A stretch of DNA of 26,746 nt from JBBQER01 sp052148155 (GCA_052148155.1 JBKQIY010000022.1:1-26746); one strand, 5' to 3'. Shown: positions 1 to 7,903, counted from the stretch's first letter. Notes: generated from the sequence alone by a model not told the origin. Numbers and translations are program-made.

Positions 1-2
1 GC

Positions 3-767
3 TACGGCGACGCCGAACGACCGGACTATCGCCAGTGGTGGCTCGACCCGGGCGACCGAACCCATGTGATCGGCAAGGGGATCGTGCGATTCCACGCCGT
101 CATCTGGCCGGCAATGCTGTGCTCGGCCGCTCAGCCGCTGCCGACGGCGCTGGTTGTCCACGACTACGTCACCGCCGACGGCCGCAAGATCGGCAAGTCG
201 CTCGGCAATACGGTCGACCCGTCGGCGCTGTGTGACCGCTACGGCGTCGACGCGTTGCGCTGGTGGTTCTGTCGCGAGATTCCACGCGTCGGCGAGGCCG
301 ACTTCTCTGCCGAACGTCTCGTCACCACATGCGACCGCGACCTCGCCAACGGCGTCGGCAACCTCGTGCAGCGAACGGTGACGCTCGCAGCTCGGGTCTA
401 CGGCCGCGAGCGCATCACGGTCGGTCCGGCATGCGAGCTGACCGCGACGGGCGACGCGACTCGAGCTCGGATCGATACCGCGCTCGCCGAGTTCGATCTT
501 CGTGGCGCGACGGCAGCGCTGGTGTCGTTGGTCGACTCCGCGAACCGCTACATCGACGCGACGCGGCCATGGGAGTTGCTGCGCGACGCCGGCCACCTTG
601 ACGGGGCACGGGCGGCCCTCGCTCCGTTGGTCGGCGCGGTACGGGTGATCGGCGCCGAGTTGGAGCCGTTCGTGCCGGCTCTCGCGGCGCGGGTCCGTGC
701 CCGTATCGGGGCCGCGGGCGGACCGGTGGTACCCGGATCTCCGCTCCAGCCTCGGCTCCAACCTTGA
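3..767 (+). CDS. metG: Methionyl-tRNA synthetase, C-terminal part (5' end outside window)
   Basis: Class I aminoacyl-tRNA synthetase that charges tRNA-Met in the cytosol. The frame is open from base 3 and lacks its N-terminus, including the HIGH motif, because the window starts inside the gene; 254 residues remain. Diagnostic segments are HVIGKGIVRFHAVIWPAML, which matches the MetRS catalytic core (usual form HVIGKDILRFHAVYWPA), and KIGKSLGN, the KMSKS signature loop with G in place of the first S. The anticodon-binding helical domain follows (TRPWELL segment). The protein stops soon after that domain with no C-terminal tRNA-binding (EMAP-like) extension. The stop codon overlaps the -35 box of the next gene's promoter. 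Confidence 0.93.
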   Translation, partial: YGDAERPDYRQWWLDPGDRTHVIGKGIVRFHAVIWPAMLCSAAQPLPTALVVHDYVTADGRKIGKSLGNTVDPSALCDRYGVDALRWWFCREIPRVGEADFSAERLVTTCDRDLANGVGNLVQRTVTLAARVYGRERITVGPACELTATGDATRARIDTALAEFDLRGATAALVSLVDSANRYIDATRPWELLRDAGHLDGARAALAPLVGAVRVIGAELEPFVPALAARVRARIGAAGGPVVPGSPLQPRLQP

Positions 768-793
768 CATGTGACTATTTAGTCACGTATCGT
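764..793 (+). promoter_or_regulatory. Promoter with palindromic operator for the ArsR-AHSA1 gene
   Basis: A consensus -35 box TTGACA (764-769) and a -10 box TATCGT (788-793) are separed by 18 nt. The spacer holds a perfect inverted repeat, GTGACTA-TT-TAGTCAC (771-786). A repressor bound there would block RNA polymerase. The predicted transcription start, about 7 nt after the -10 box, falls on GTG 800, so the mRNA is probably leaderless. Repression by the encoded ArsR protein is inferred from position and symmetry. Confidence 0.75.
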
Positions 794-799
794 GTGAGT

Positions 800-1558
800 G
801 TGGACGACGTGTTCAGGGCCCTCGCTGATCCAACCCGACGGAGCCTGCTCGACGAGCTGTTCCGCGAGGACGGCCAGACCCTGCATGCGCTCGAGGAGCG
901 CTTCTCGATGACGCGCTTCGGAGTGATGAAGCACCTCAGACAACTCGAAGACGCCGGTCTGGTGGTCACCAGACGGCGGGGCCGGGAGAAGCTGCACTTT
1001 TTGAATCCCGTCCCGATCCGGCTCGTCCACGACCGGTGGGTGAGCAAGTACGCCGAACCGTGGGCCGCCGGCTTGAGCGACCTCAAACAGAAACTGGAGA
1101 CTCACATGGAAAAGGTGTTCGAGATCTACATCAAAACGACCCCCCAGCAGTTGTGGGACGCGATCGTTGACCCCGAAATCCGGGCCAAATACAACTTCGG
1201 CGCCGGGATCACGTCCGACTGGACGCCCGGCGCGCGCATGGAGATGGGTGCACCGAACGCCGGGTTCGTGCTCGGCGAAGGCGAAGTCCTCGAAGTCGAC
1301 CCGCCGCGGCGTCTGGTCCACACGATGCTCGCGTTCTTCAGCGAAGAGGCCAAAGCCGAGGGCTCCACGCGGGTCACCTGGGAGATCGAGCCGGTCGGCG
1401 ACTCGTGTCGGCTCACACTCGTCCACGACCAGATGCGCGACGGCGCGAACGCGCAGATCTACGGCGGCTGGCCGATGGTCCTCTCCGGCCTCAAGACATG
1501 GCTCGAAACCGGCGAGCTGCTCACCACGCCCGGATCGTTGATGTACGGATCTGTTTAA
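800..1558 (+). CDS. ArsR-family HTH regulator fused to an AHSA1/SRPBCC domain
   Basis: The 252-aa protein has two domains. Residues 1-90 form an ArsR-type winged helix (start FRALADPTRRSLLDELF, recognition-helix area SMTRFGVMKHLRQLEDAGLV). Residues 103-245 form an AHSA1-like SRPBCC fold (start EKVFEIYIKTTPQQLWDAI, then TPGARMEMG and a C-terminal helix ending in GLKTWLETGELL). ArsR proteins repress their own promoters; SRPBCC domains bind hydrophobic ligands in a deep cavity, so a ligand-responsive repressor is likely, ligand unknown. GTG 800 is chosen because it lies 6 nt after the -10 box; GTG 794 and TTG 764 are in frame but fall in the promoter. The stop shares TTAA (1555-1558) with the convergent dehydrogenase gene. 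Confidence 0.88.
   Translation: MDDVFRALADPTRRSLLDELFREDGQTLHALEERFSMTRFGVMKHLRQLEDAGLVVTRRRGREKLHFLNPVPIRLVHDRWVSKYAEPWAAGLSDLKQKLETHMEKVFEIYIKTTPQQLWDAIVDPEIRAKYNFGAGITSDWTPGARMEMGAPNAGFVLGEGEVLEVDPPRRLVHTMLAFFSEEAKAEGSTRVTWEIEPVGDSCRLTLVHDQMRDGANAQIYGGWPMVLSGLKTWLETGELLTTPGSLMYGSV
1096..1108 (+). promoter_or_regulatory. Possible internal ribosome binding site and start at the domain boundary
   Basis: Within the ArsR-AHSA1 frame, GGAG (1096-1099) lies 6 nt before an in-frame ATG (1106), exactly where the HTH linker ends and the SRPBCC domain begins (MEKVFEIYI). Translation from here would give a free 150-aa AHSA1 protein. The site fits in sequence and spacing, but I have no proof that it is used. 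Confidence 0.35.
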
Positions 1559-3195
1559 CCTCGATCCGGCGTAGCGCTCAATGCTTGTTCCGCGAGGCGA
1601 CGCGCGATCACCCGCAGGCAAAGGGTTTCGTCGGCACCTTCGAAAATTGACAGGACCCGAGCGTCGACGAAGTAGCGGGAGACCGGGAATTCTTCTGCGT
1701 AGCCCATGCCGCCGTGAAGTTGCATCGCCTCGCGGGTCACCCACTCCGCGGCGCGACACACGTAGGCCTTGACCATCGACGCTTCGAGGGTGCCCTCACC
1801 CCGCGCCATTTTGGTGGCGACGTCGTAGGAGAACTGGCGGCCTGCCTGGATCAGGGTCGCCATGCGAGCGAGCTTCACCTTGGAGAGCTGGTAGTCGAAC
1901 ACCGGCGCGCCGAACACGTTGCGCTCCTGCGCATATGCGAGCGCGGCCTCGAACGCGGCCTGCATCAGACCGACGGCCCGTGCCGCGGTTTGGAGCCGGC
2001 CGTTTTCGAATCCCGCCATCTGCAGGTAGAAGCCCCGCCCGAGTCCGGCGTCACCGCCGATGAGGTGCGTGTCGGGCACGAACCAGTTGTCGAACGCGAC
2101 CTCGTAGGAGTGCATGCCGCGATATCCAATCGTGTCGATCGCGCGGCCTTCGATATGACCGCCCCGGCCGTCATCGAACGCGAACGCGTGCCCCTCGGCC
2201 CGGGGTTTTTCGACCATCAGGATCGACAACCCGCGATGTCCGGCCGACCGGTCGGTATCGGTGCGGGCCAAGAGCATGAGCACGTCAGCACGACCGGCGA
2301 ACGTCGCCCACGTCTTGACGCCGTTCACCACCCAGCCGCCGTCGACGGGCGCCGCGACGACTTTCACGCCGGCAACATCGGAGCCGTAGTCGGGCTCGGT
2401 GACCATGATCCCGACCATCAGCTCACCGCTCGCGATGCGCGGCAGCCAGGTCTGCTTTTGGGCTTCGGTGCCGCCGGCGACCAACGCCCGCGTCAGGATC
2501 TCGGGCCGTGTGACGAGCGATCCACCGATGCCGAGGGAGCCGCGCGACAGCTCCTCGGTCGCGACGACCATCCCCATGTAGTCGGACTCGCCGCCCGTCG
2601 CGAAGCCGCCGTAGGCCTCCGGCACCGACAGCCCGAATCCGCCGAGATCGCCAAGACCAGCGATGAGCTCCTCGGGCACATCCGCGTTGGCGCGGTGCAC
2701 GTGCTCGGCCGCGGGGCGGATCTTGTCGTCGGCGAAGCGGCGAAAGGTTTCGGCTACGAGTTCGAAGTCGTCGGAAAGATGGGTGGGCCCCGTCCCGTGC
2801 TTGACGCATTGATCGGCGAGCCCGGCCAGGAACGCCGGAGCGCGGTGCTCGGCCACGAACGGCATCGCGTCGGCCAGCGCGTTCGGATCGACATCCCACG
2901 CCGCGCTCCGGCCCATCATGCGGGCGCCGATGTCTGCGATCGCGTCGGCGACGTACGCGCGCGCGAGCATCGATTCCACCTCGCCGTGCTCGCCGTAGCG
3001 GCACATGACGCGCGATCCCTCGACCGCCGCCGCGGCATGCGCGAGGTCGTAGGCGACGACCTGGTGTTGATCGAGCAACGCGACCGAAAGCCGGCCGTTT
3101 TCGCTCGAACGCTGCGCGAGCGCACGAACGGCGGCATCGACCACCGTTTGGGCGACGTCAACCGACGCGGATGCGGCACGCAACGCTTCAGGCAT
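1555..3195 (-). CDS. Acyl-CoA dehydrogenase family protein with N-terminal helical extension
   Basis: FAD flavoenzyme that would introduce the alpha-beta double bond into an acyl-CoA thioester and pass electrons to ETF. At 546 aa it is about 160 residues longer than classical members. Residues 1-150 form a helical extension (RLSVALLDQHQVVAYDLAHA) found in a subgroup of large bacterial dehydrogenases. The canonical fold follows: N-terminal helices from about 145, the middle beta domain with MVTEPDYGSDVAG and VVNGVKTWATFAG, and the C-terminal helical domain with QLHGGMGYAEEFPVSRYFVDAR. The catalytic base is probably Glu519 in FEGADET. No Shine-Dalgarno is seen; TAACCT lies 6 nt before the ATG, pointing to a leaderless mRNA. 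The substrate cannot be read from sequence. Confidence 0.93.
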   Translation of the reverse strand: MPEALRAASASVDVAQTVVDAAVRALAQRSSENGRLSVALLDQHQVVAYDLAHAAAAVEGSRVMCRYGEHGEVESMLARAYVADAIADIGARMMGRSAAWDVDPNALADAMPFVAEHRAPAFLAGLADQCVKHGTGPTHLSDDFELVAETFRRFADDKIRPAAEHVHRANADVPEELIAGLGDLGGFGLSVPEAYGGFATGGESDYMGMVVATEELSRGSLGIGGSLVTRPEILTRALVAGGTEAQKQTWLPRIASGELMVGIMVTEPDYGSDVAGVKVVAAPVDGGWVVNGVKTWATFAGRADVLMLLARTDTDRSAGHRGLSILMVEKPRAEGHAFAFDDGRGGHIEGRAIDTIGYRGMHSYEVAFDNWFVPDTHLIGGDAGLGRGFYLQMAGFENGRLQTAARAVGLMQAAFEAALAYAQERNVFGAPVFDYQLSKVKLARMATLIQAGRQFSYDVATKMARGEGTLEASMVKAYVCRAAEWVTREAMQLHGGMGYAEEFPVSRYFVDARVLSIFEGADETLCLRVIARRLAEQALSATPDRG

Positions 3196-3269
3196 CAGAG
3201 GAGGTTACGAGAGATCTTCCCGATCCGGTAGTAGGACCATTTGAACTCGCATCCCTGAGGTGGCCGATC
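3195..3269 (-). other. 24-codon protein-like extension after an in-frame TGA
   Basis: Immediately after the TGA of the small membrane protein (3272-3270) the same frame continues for 24 codons with protein-like content, ending CEFKWSYYRIGKISRNLL and a second TGA that overlaps the ATG of the dehydrogenase as TGATG. There is no ATG, GTG or TTG of its own. It could be a read-through tail, the remnant of a longer gene whose TGG became TGA, or chance. Confidence 0.3.
3202..3207 (-). promoter_or_regulatory. -10 box for the long acyl-CoA dehydrogenase gene
   Basis: On the minus strand TAACCT lies exactly 6 nt before ATG 3195, placing the expected transcription start at the start codon. No clear -35 box was identified. 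Confidence 0.45.
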
Positions 3270-3509
3270 TCAGTGGCGCGTGAGCTCGACAACGAGCATG
3301 GCGTAGACGCCGAGAGCAACGACGACGGTCAGGACGAGGCGATACTCGAAACGACCCCGGGCTGACAGCGGAGCGTCCTCGCCGCCATCGAGAGTCCTCG
3401 GGCGAGTGCTCCGCCACCGGAGCCGAGAACGACGCTTCATGCGCGTTTGCCGACGGTAAGGCCCTTCCATACCGACAGCAGCGTACGTCTCCCCGTCGAA
3501 CCGCAACAC
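3270..3509 (-). CDS. Small single-pass membrane protein
   Basis: Unrecognised protein of up to 79 aa. The N-terminal half is polar and very basic (MEGPYRRQTRMKRRSRLRWR) and the C-terminus has one hydrophobic segment (RLVLTVVVALGVYAMLVVEL), suggesting a membrane protein with a basic cytosolic tail. The start is uncertain: GTG 3509, ATG 3470 and ATG 3440 are in frame and none has a good ribosome binding site; GTG 3509 is given because codon use stays protein-like up to there. It lies 32 nt after the SGNH hydrolase gene on the same strand, so co-transcription is likely. The frame stays open past the TGA for another 24 codons (see findings). Confidence 0.5.
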   Translation of the reverse strand: MLRFDGETYAAVGMEGPYRRQTRMKRRSRLRWRSTRPRTLDGGEDAPLSARGRFEYRLVLTVVVALGVYAMLVVELTRH

Positions 3510-3541
3510 GGCGACTGAAGCCCGATCCGACCGAATGGACC

Positions 3542-4723
3542 TCAGGCCGTTGGCGTCTTGGGCGGAGGTGGCGGTGTGGTGCGCGGCGTCGTCACTGGAG
3601 GCGGTTTCGTCGGCGGCGTGGTCGTCAACGGCTTCGTCGATCGAGTGGTCGTCCTGGTCGACGAAGCCGTCGTCGACGGTTCGTTCGACCCGCTGGTCTT
3701 GGGCGCCGTTGACGGGACGGTCGTGCCCGACGACGTATACGACACCGACGGTCGGTATTCGCCGACGCCGGGCACGTAGTCGTTGCTGCCGGGAGCGACG
3801 GTGTACGCGATCGGTGTGGAGGGCTGCGCTTGCGCGCTGATATCCCAGCGCTTGTCCAGCTGCTTCCAAACTGCGTTTGCGAGGTACTGCGCGCCAGCCA
3901 CCGTGAAGTGGACACCGTCCGAGATGCGCATTTGGACGAGGTTGCCTTGCGCGTCGGGCAACGACGATGAGTAGTTGCCTTCGCTGTCCGAGAAAAGACG
4001 GTACGTATCGACGTACTGAACGTCGGGTGCGAACTTCGCTGCCTCTTGACGCATGACCGGACCGAGCTCGCGGGCACCGAGGTCGAGCGTGTCGTCGCCG
4101 AGGGTCGGAGGACCGAGCCAGAACACCGTGCGATGCCGGGCGCCGCCAACGAACGTCTCCATCATGCGGTCGATCTTCTCGCGGTAGTCAACTTGCCAGG
4201 CGGGTTCACCGTCGCTGTTGGAGCCTTGGTCGACGATCGACGTGTCGTTCGTCCCGATGATGAACACGACCGCGTCGGGATTGTCGCTCGCCATCGCTTG
4301 TTGCGCGTGTTCGTACCAGTCGCGAACGCCGTTGTCGGCAAGGCCGCTCGAAACCTTGTAGTCGACGGTCGCGTCGACGACTCCGGTCGCGCCCGCGATT
4401 TGGCCGAGGGCGGGGCCGAAAGAACCGGCGAGCGAGTCGCCGCCGATCCACAGTCGCAGCGGGTCGCTGTGACTGAGTGGCCGTGGCGGCGTCAGCACGT
4501 TCGACGAGCCGTTCGGTGGAGTCGTCGGGTCGACGGTGGTGCCCAGCGCATGCTTGGAGGAAGGTGGCGCAGAGCTGTCGTCGTTTCGCAACGCGGTCGC
4601 GGTACCGACGGCCGCGGCAACCAACGCGATCAAGGCGACGACGCCCACGACGTGTATGCGGCGTCGGCGCGTCGCGAGTCGGGTGCGACGGGTTTGGGAG
4701 TCGGGAGATGGCTCGTCGGTCAT
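3542..4723 (-). CDS. Membrane-anchored SGNH/GDSL hydrolase (DUF459-like) with Thr/Pro tail
   Basis: Predicted extracytoplasmic esterase or acylhydrolase of 393 aa. Residues 1-22 are basic and cytosolic, 24-44 form a membrane anchor (VVGVVALIALVAAAVG), and a Pro/Ser linker runs to about 88. The SGNH domain covers about 88-290. Block I is IGGDSLAGSFGP with nucleophile Ser97, block III is FIIGTNDTS with Asn159, and block V is SDGVHFT with Asp269 and His272, so the catalytic set looks complete. From about residue 300 the tail is low-complexity Thr/Ser/Pro, as in wall-spanning or O-glycosylated actinobacterial proteins. The substrate is unknown; cell-envelope acyl or acetyl groups are a guess from family and location. 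It is followed by the small membrane protein and preceded by the ABC exporter, both on the same strand. Confidence 0.85.
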   Translation of the reverse strand: MTDEPSPDSQTRRTRLATRRRRIHVVGVVALIALVAAAVGTATALRNDDSSAPPSSKHALGTTVDPTTPPNGSSNVLTPPRPLSHSDPLRLWIGGDSLAGSFGPALGQIAGATGVVDATVDYKVSSGLADNGVRDWYEHAQQAMASDNPDAVVFIIGTNDTSIVDQGSNSDGEPAWQVDYREKIDRMMETFVGGARHRTVFWLGPPTLGDDTLDLGARELGPVMRQEAAKFAPDVQYVDTYRLFSDSEGNYSSSLPDAQGNLVQMRISDGVHFTVAGAQYLANAVWKQLDKRWDISAQAQPSTPIAYTVAPGSNDYVPGVGEYRPSVSYTSSGTTVPSTAPKTSGSNEPSTTASSTRTTTRSTKPLTTTPPTKPPPVTTPRTTPPPPPKTPTA

Positions 4724-4783
4724 CGCAGAATCGATCGATGCTAGCGGCGGTCGCGTCTGGGAGAACGAAACGGACGCTTCACA

Positions 4784-6664
4784 TCACGCAGACTCGCGGT
4801 CGTCGCTGGGTGTGCGGCCGATCTGAGTGCGGTAAAGCTCGGAATACAACCCGCCCCGAGCCAGCAACTCGGCGTGCGTTCCGGTATCGGTGATCCGACC
4901 TTCGTCGACGACCACGATGCGGTCCGCACCGACGATGGTCGACAGTCGGTGTGCGATCACGATCGCGGTGCGATGAAGGAGGATCTCGTCGAGTGCCTCC
5001 TGAATCGCGAGCTCCGACTCGGAGTCGAGGCTCGAGGTCGCTTCGTCCAGGATGACGATCGCGGGATCTTTGAGTAGCAGCCGCGCGATCGCGAGACGTT
5101 GTTTCTCGCCGCCCGACATGCGGTAGCCACGCTCCCCGACGATGGTGTCGAGCCCGTCGGGAAGGGACGCGACGAGATCCCAGATGCGGGCCGCCCGCAG
5201 CGCCGCCTCGAACTCGACGTCGGTCGCGTCCGGCGCGGCGAACAGCAGGTTCGAACGGATGCTCTCGTGAAACAGATGCGGATCCTGAGGAACGAGTCCG
5301 GCAGCTGCGTGCAGTGAGTCGAGCGTCAGGTCCCTGACGTCGTGACCGTCGACACGAACCTCACCTCGGGTGACGTCGTACATGCGCGGGACGAGCATCG
5401 CGATCGTGGTCTTGCCCGCGCCCGACGCTCCGACCAACGCGACGGTCTCGCCGGGCTCGATCACGAGCGAGATGTCACGCAAGATCCATTCGCTCGGCTC
5501 GTCGCCGGCGGGCGTTCCCGGCGCCTCCAGCGACGCGAGAGAAACCTGAGCGCCGGCCGGATGCCGGAACCAGACGCGATCAAACTCGACACGCCCTTGC
5601 GGTTCGGTCAGATCCACCGCGCCCGGACGGTCGGCGATCGCCGCGTCGAAATCGAGGACCTCGAACACACGCTCGAACGAGACGAGCGCAGTGAGAATGT
5701 CAACGCGTGAGTTGGTCAGCTGCGCGAGCGGCTGGTACATCTGACCGACGTAAATCATGAACGCAACGATGGTTCCTTTGGTGATGACCCCCGAGATCGC
5801 GAGGTTGCCGCCGACGTAGTAGACGACCGCGGTACCAACTGCCGCCACGAGCCCGAGCGCGACGAACAGGACACGTCCGTACAGCGCGGTGCGCACACCG
5901 ATGTCGCGAACTTCGGCCGCGCGCGCCGAGAACCGGTCGCGTTCGTCGTCTTGACGTCCGAAGATCTTGGAGAGCATCGCGCCGGCGACGTTGAAACGTT
6001 CGACCGTGAGGTTGTTCATCTCGGCGTTGAGCTGCATTCCCTGGCGGGTGAGTTTCTGCATACGCGGGCCGATTCGTCGCGCGGGCCAGATGAACAGCGG
6101 CAGCACGATCAGCGTCAGGACCGTGAGCCGCCACTCAAGTCGCAACATGATCGTGAGTACCACAGCGAGGTTGATGACATTCGACACGACAGTTCCGAGC
6201 GTCGTCGTCACGGCCTGCTGAGCGCCGATGACGTCGTTGTTCAACCGTGATTGGAGCGCGCCCGTCTGCGTTCGCGTGAAGAACGCGAGCGGCATCCGCT
6301 GCACGTGGTCGAACAGCGCGACCCGTAAGTCAAAGATGAGGCCCTCGCCGACCCGAGAGGACAGATAGCGCTGAACGAGGGAGAGCATCGCATCGGCGAA
6401 CGCGAGCGCGACGGCCGCACCCGCGAGCACGGCCACCAGATGTCGATTCCCATCGGCCAACGCATTGTCGATCAGGTCGCGGACGAGCAACGCCGGAATC
6501 ACCATGACGATCGCGTCGAGCACTACCGCGACGATGAACCAGATGAGCTGACCGCGGTACGGCCTCACCCAGGTCAGAACTCGCCGCAACGTGGCCCGGT
6601 TCAGGCGGCGGCCGCGCAGAGCGTCGTCGCGACTGAAGCCTTGGAGTGTGGTGTGACTCATCAT
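4784..6664 (-). CDS. ABC exporter half-transporter (TMD-NBD fusion), probably a homodimer
   Basis: 626-aa protein with an N-terminal type I exporter membrane domain (about six helices, residues 35-330) and a C-terminal ATPase. Walker A is GASGAGKTT from residue 412, the signature is MSGGE (516-520), Walker B is IVILDEATSS with catalytic Glu541, and the H-loop is AHRLS with His572. All ATPase motifs are intact, so it should work as a homodimer exporting lipid, drug or peptide; the substrate cannot be inferred. The start is ATG 6664 or ATG 6661 (two Met codons in a row); the frame is open far upstream but runs into the divergent dehydrogenase gene. TACCGT (6679-6674) lies 9 nt upstream and may be the -10 box. 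Confidence 0.92.
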   Translation of the reverse strand: MMSHTTLQGFSRDDALRGRRLNRATLRRVLTWVRPYRGQLIWFIVAVVLDAIVMVIPALLVRDLIDNALADGNRHLVAVLAGAAVALAFADAMLSLVQRYLSSRVGEGLIFDLRVALFDHVQRMPLAFFTRTQTGALQSRLNNDVIGAQQAVTTTLGTVVSNVINLAVVLTIMLRLEWRLTVLTLIVLPLFIWPARRIGPRMQKLTRQGMQLNAEMNNLTVERFNVAGAMLSKIFGRQDDERDRFSARAAEVRDIGVRTALYGRVLFVALGLVAAVGTAVVYYVGGNLAISGVITKGTIVAFMIYVGQMYQPLAQLTNSRVDILTALVSFERVFEVLDFDAAIADRPGAVDLTEPQGRVEFDRVWFRHPAGAQVSLASLEAPGTPAGDEPSEWILRDISLVIEPGETVALVGASGAGKTTIAMLVPRMYDVTRGEVRVDGHDVRDLTLDSLHAAAGLVPQDPHLFHESIRSNLLFAAPDATDVEFEAALRAARIWDLVASLPDGLDTIVGERGYRMSGGEKQRLAIARLLLKDPAIVILDEATSSLDSESELAIQEALDEILLHRTAIVIAHRLSTIVGADRIVVVDEGRITDTGTHAELLARGGLYSELYRTQIGRTPSDDRESA

Positions 6665-6673
6665 TGCCGAAGC

Positions 6674-6735
6674 ACGGTACCGGCCGTCGGGAATCGACCA
6701 GTTCCGAGCGCCGGCGCGTGCGCGCGCCGTAGCGT
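6674..6735. promoter_or_regulatory. Divergent promoter region of the ABC exporter and acyl-CoA dehydrogenase
   Basis: A 78-nt gap separates two divergent starts. On the plus strand TAGCGT (6730-6735) lies 7 nt before ATG 6743. On the minus strand TACCGT (6679-6674) lies 9 nt before ATG 6664. Neither gene has a Shine-Dalgarno, so both mRNAs may be leaderless or nearly so. No operator repeat is obvious. Confidence 0.45.
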
Positions 6736-6742
6736 TCGGTCC

Positions 6743-7903
6743 ATGACTGTTGTGACCGATCCCGAAATCCGCGGCGAGCTGATCGATACCGTGCGTCGTT
6801 TCGTTGCCCGCGAGGTGATCCCGGTCGCGTCGGAGCTCGAACGCGCCGACGAGTTCCCGACAGCAATCGTGGAGCAGATGCGAGCCCTCGGCCTGTTTGG
6901 CATCACGATTCCCGAGTCGCACGGCGGGCTCGGACTCGACCTGCTCACCTACATCGGCGTCGTCGAGGAGCTCGCCTACGGCTGGATGTCGTTGTCGGGG
7001 ATCGTCAACACTCACACGATCGCCGCGTACCTCCTCGTGCACCACGGCACCGACGCCCAGAAGCAGCGGTGGTTGCCTCGCCTGGCGACAGGAGAGCTAC
7101 GCGGCTGTCTGTCGCTGTCAGAGTCGGACGCGGGGAGCGACACCCGCAACCTGTCGTGCCGCGCCGCGCGTGACGGCGAGGAGTATGTGGTCGACGGCAC
7201 CAAGATGTGGGTGACCAACGGCGAACGCGCCGCGATCGTTGCCCTCGCCGCCCGCACCGAAGCCGGCATTTGTTGTTTCATCGTCGAGAAAGAGCCCGGT
7301 TCTCGCTCCGGCGGTATCACCGTGAGCCGCAACATCGGCAAGCTCGGCTACAAGGGCATCGAGACCGTCGAGATGGTGTACGACGCGCACCGCATACCGG
7401 CCGACGCGCTCCTCGGCGAAGAAGGCCGCGGTCTCGGCTACATCCTCGGTGCACTCGAAGTCGGTCGTATCAACATTGCGGCCCGCGCCGTCGGTGTCGC
7501 TCGCGCTGCGTTCGACGCAGCTCTTGGCTACGCCCGGGAACGGCGAACGATGGGCAAACCGATCGCCGAACACCAGGCAATCCAGCTCAAGCTCGCCGAT
7601 ATGGCGACCAAGCTTGAAGCGGCGCGCCTGCTCACCCGCAACGCGGCCGAACGCAAGCAGGCGGGCCAGCGCGCCGATGTCGAAGCAGGCATGGCCAAAC
7701 TTTTCGCGAGCGAAACCGCGTTCGAGCTGGCGACCGACGCGATGCGCATCCACGGCGGTGTGGGCTACACGACGGAGATCCCCGTCGAGCGCTACTACCG
7801 CGACGCGCCACTCATGTTGATCGGAGAAGGCACCAACGAGATTCAGCGTCTCGTCATCGCTCGAGGCCTCCTCGCGCGAGCCGACACGCCGGGCCGCGCC
7901 TGA
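6743..7903 (+). CDS. Acyl-CoA dehydrogenase, classical length
   Basis: 386-aa FAD enzyme of the short/medium-chain class. N-terminal helices contain PESHGGLGLD, the middle domain has LSLSESDAGSDTRNL and VVDGTKMWVTNGE, and the C-terminal domain has IHGGVGYTTEIPVERYYRDA. Glu362 in GEGTNEIQRL is the expected catalytic base, in the position used by MCAD and SCAD. It should oxidise an acyl-CoA in fatty-acid or branched-chain amino-acid catabolism and pass electrons to ETF. ATG 6743 is chosen because TAGCGT sits 7 nt upstream and the family begins here; the frame is open further upstream but that part is unlike any dehydrogenase. It converges on the helical protein gene at 7961. Confidence 0.94.
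   Translation: MTVVTDPEIRGELIDTVRRFVAREVIPVASELERADEFPTAIVEQMRALGLFGITIPESHGGLGLDLLTYIGVVEELAYGWMSLSGIVNTHTIAAYLLVHHGTDAQKQRWLPRLATGELRGCLSLSESDAGSDTRNLSCRAARDGEEYVVDGTKMWVTNGERAAIVALAARTEAGICCFIVEKEPGSRSGGITVSRNIGKLGYKGIETVEMVYDAHRIPADALLGEEGRGLGYILGALEVGRINIAARAVGVARAAFDAALGYARERRTMGKPIAEHQAIQLKLADMATKLEAARLLTRNAAERKQAGQRADVEAGMAKLFASETAFELATDAMRIHGGVGYTTEIPVERYYRDAPLMLIGEGTNEIQRLVIARGLLARADTPGRA

Noticed and set aside
1714..3231. Plus-strand open frame of 505 codons opposite the acyl-CoA dehydrogenase
   Set aside because: It is a frame shadow of a GC-rich gene: rich in Arg, His and Gly, no domain, and the opposite strand has a complete enzyme with catalytic motifs.
3225..3260. tRNA-like T-arm, GAGTTCAAAT on the minus strand
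   Set aside because: No acceptor, D or anticodon arms can be folded around it, and the bases fit better as the protein-like tail before the dehydrogenase.
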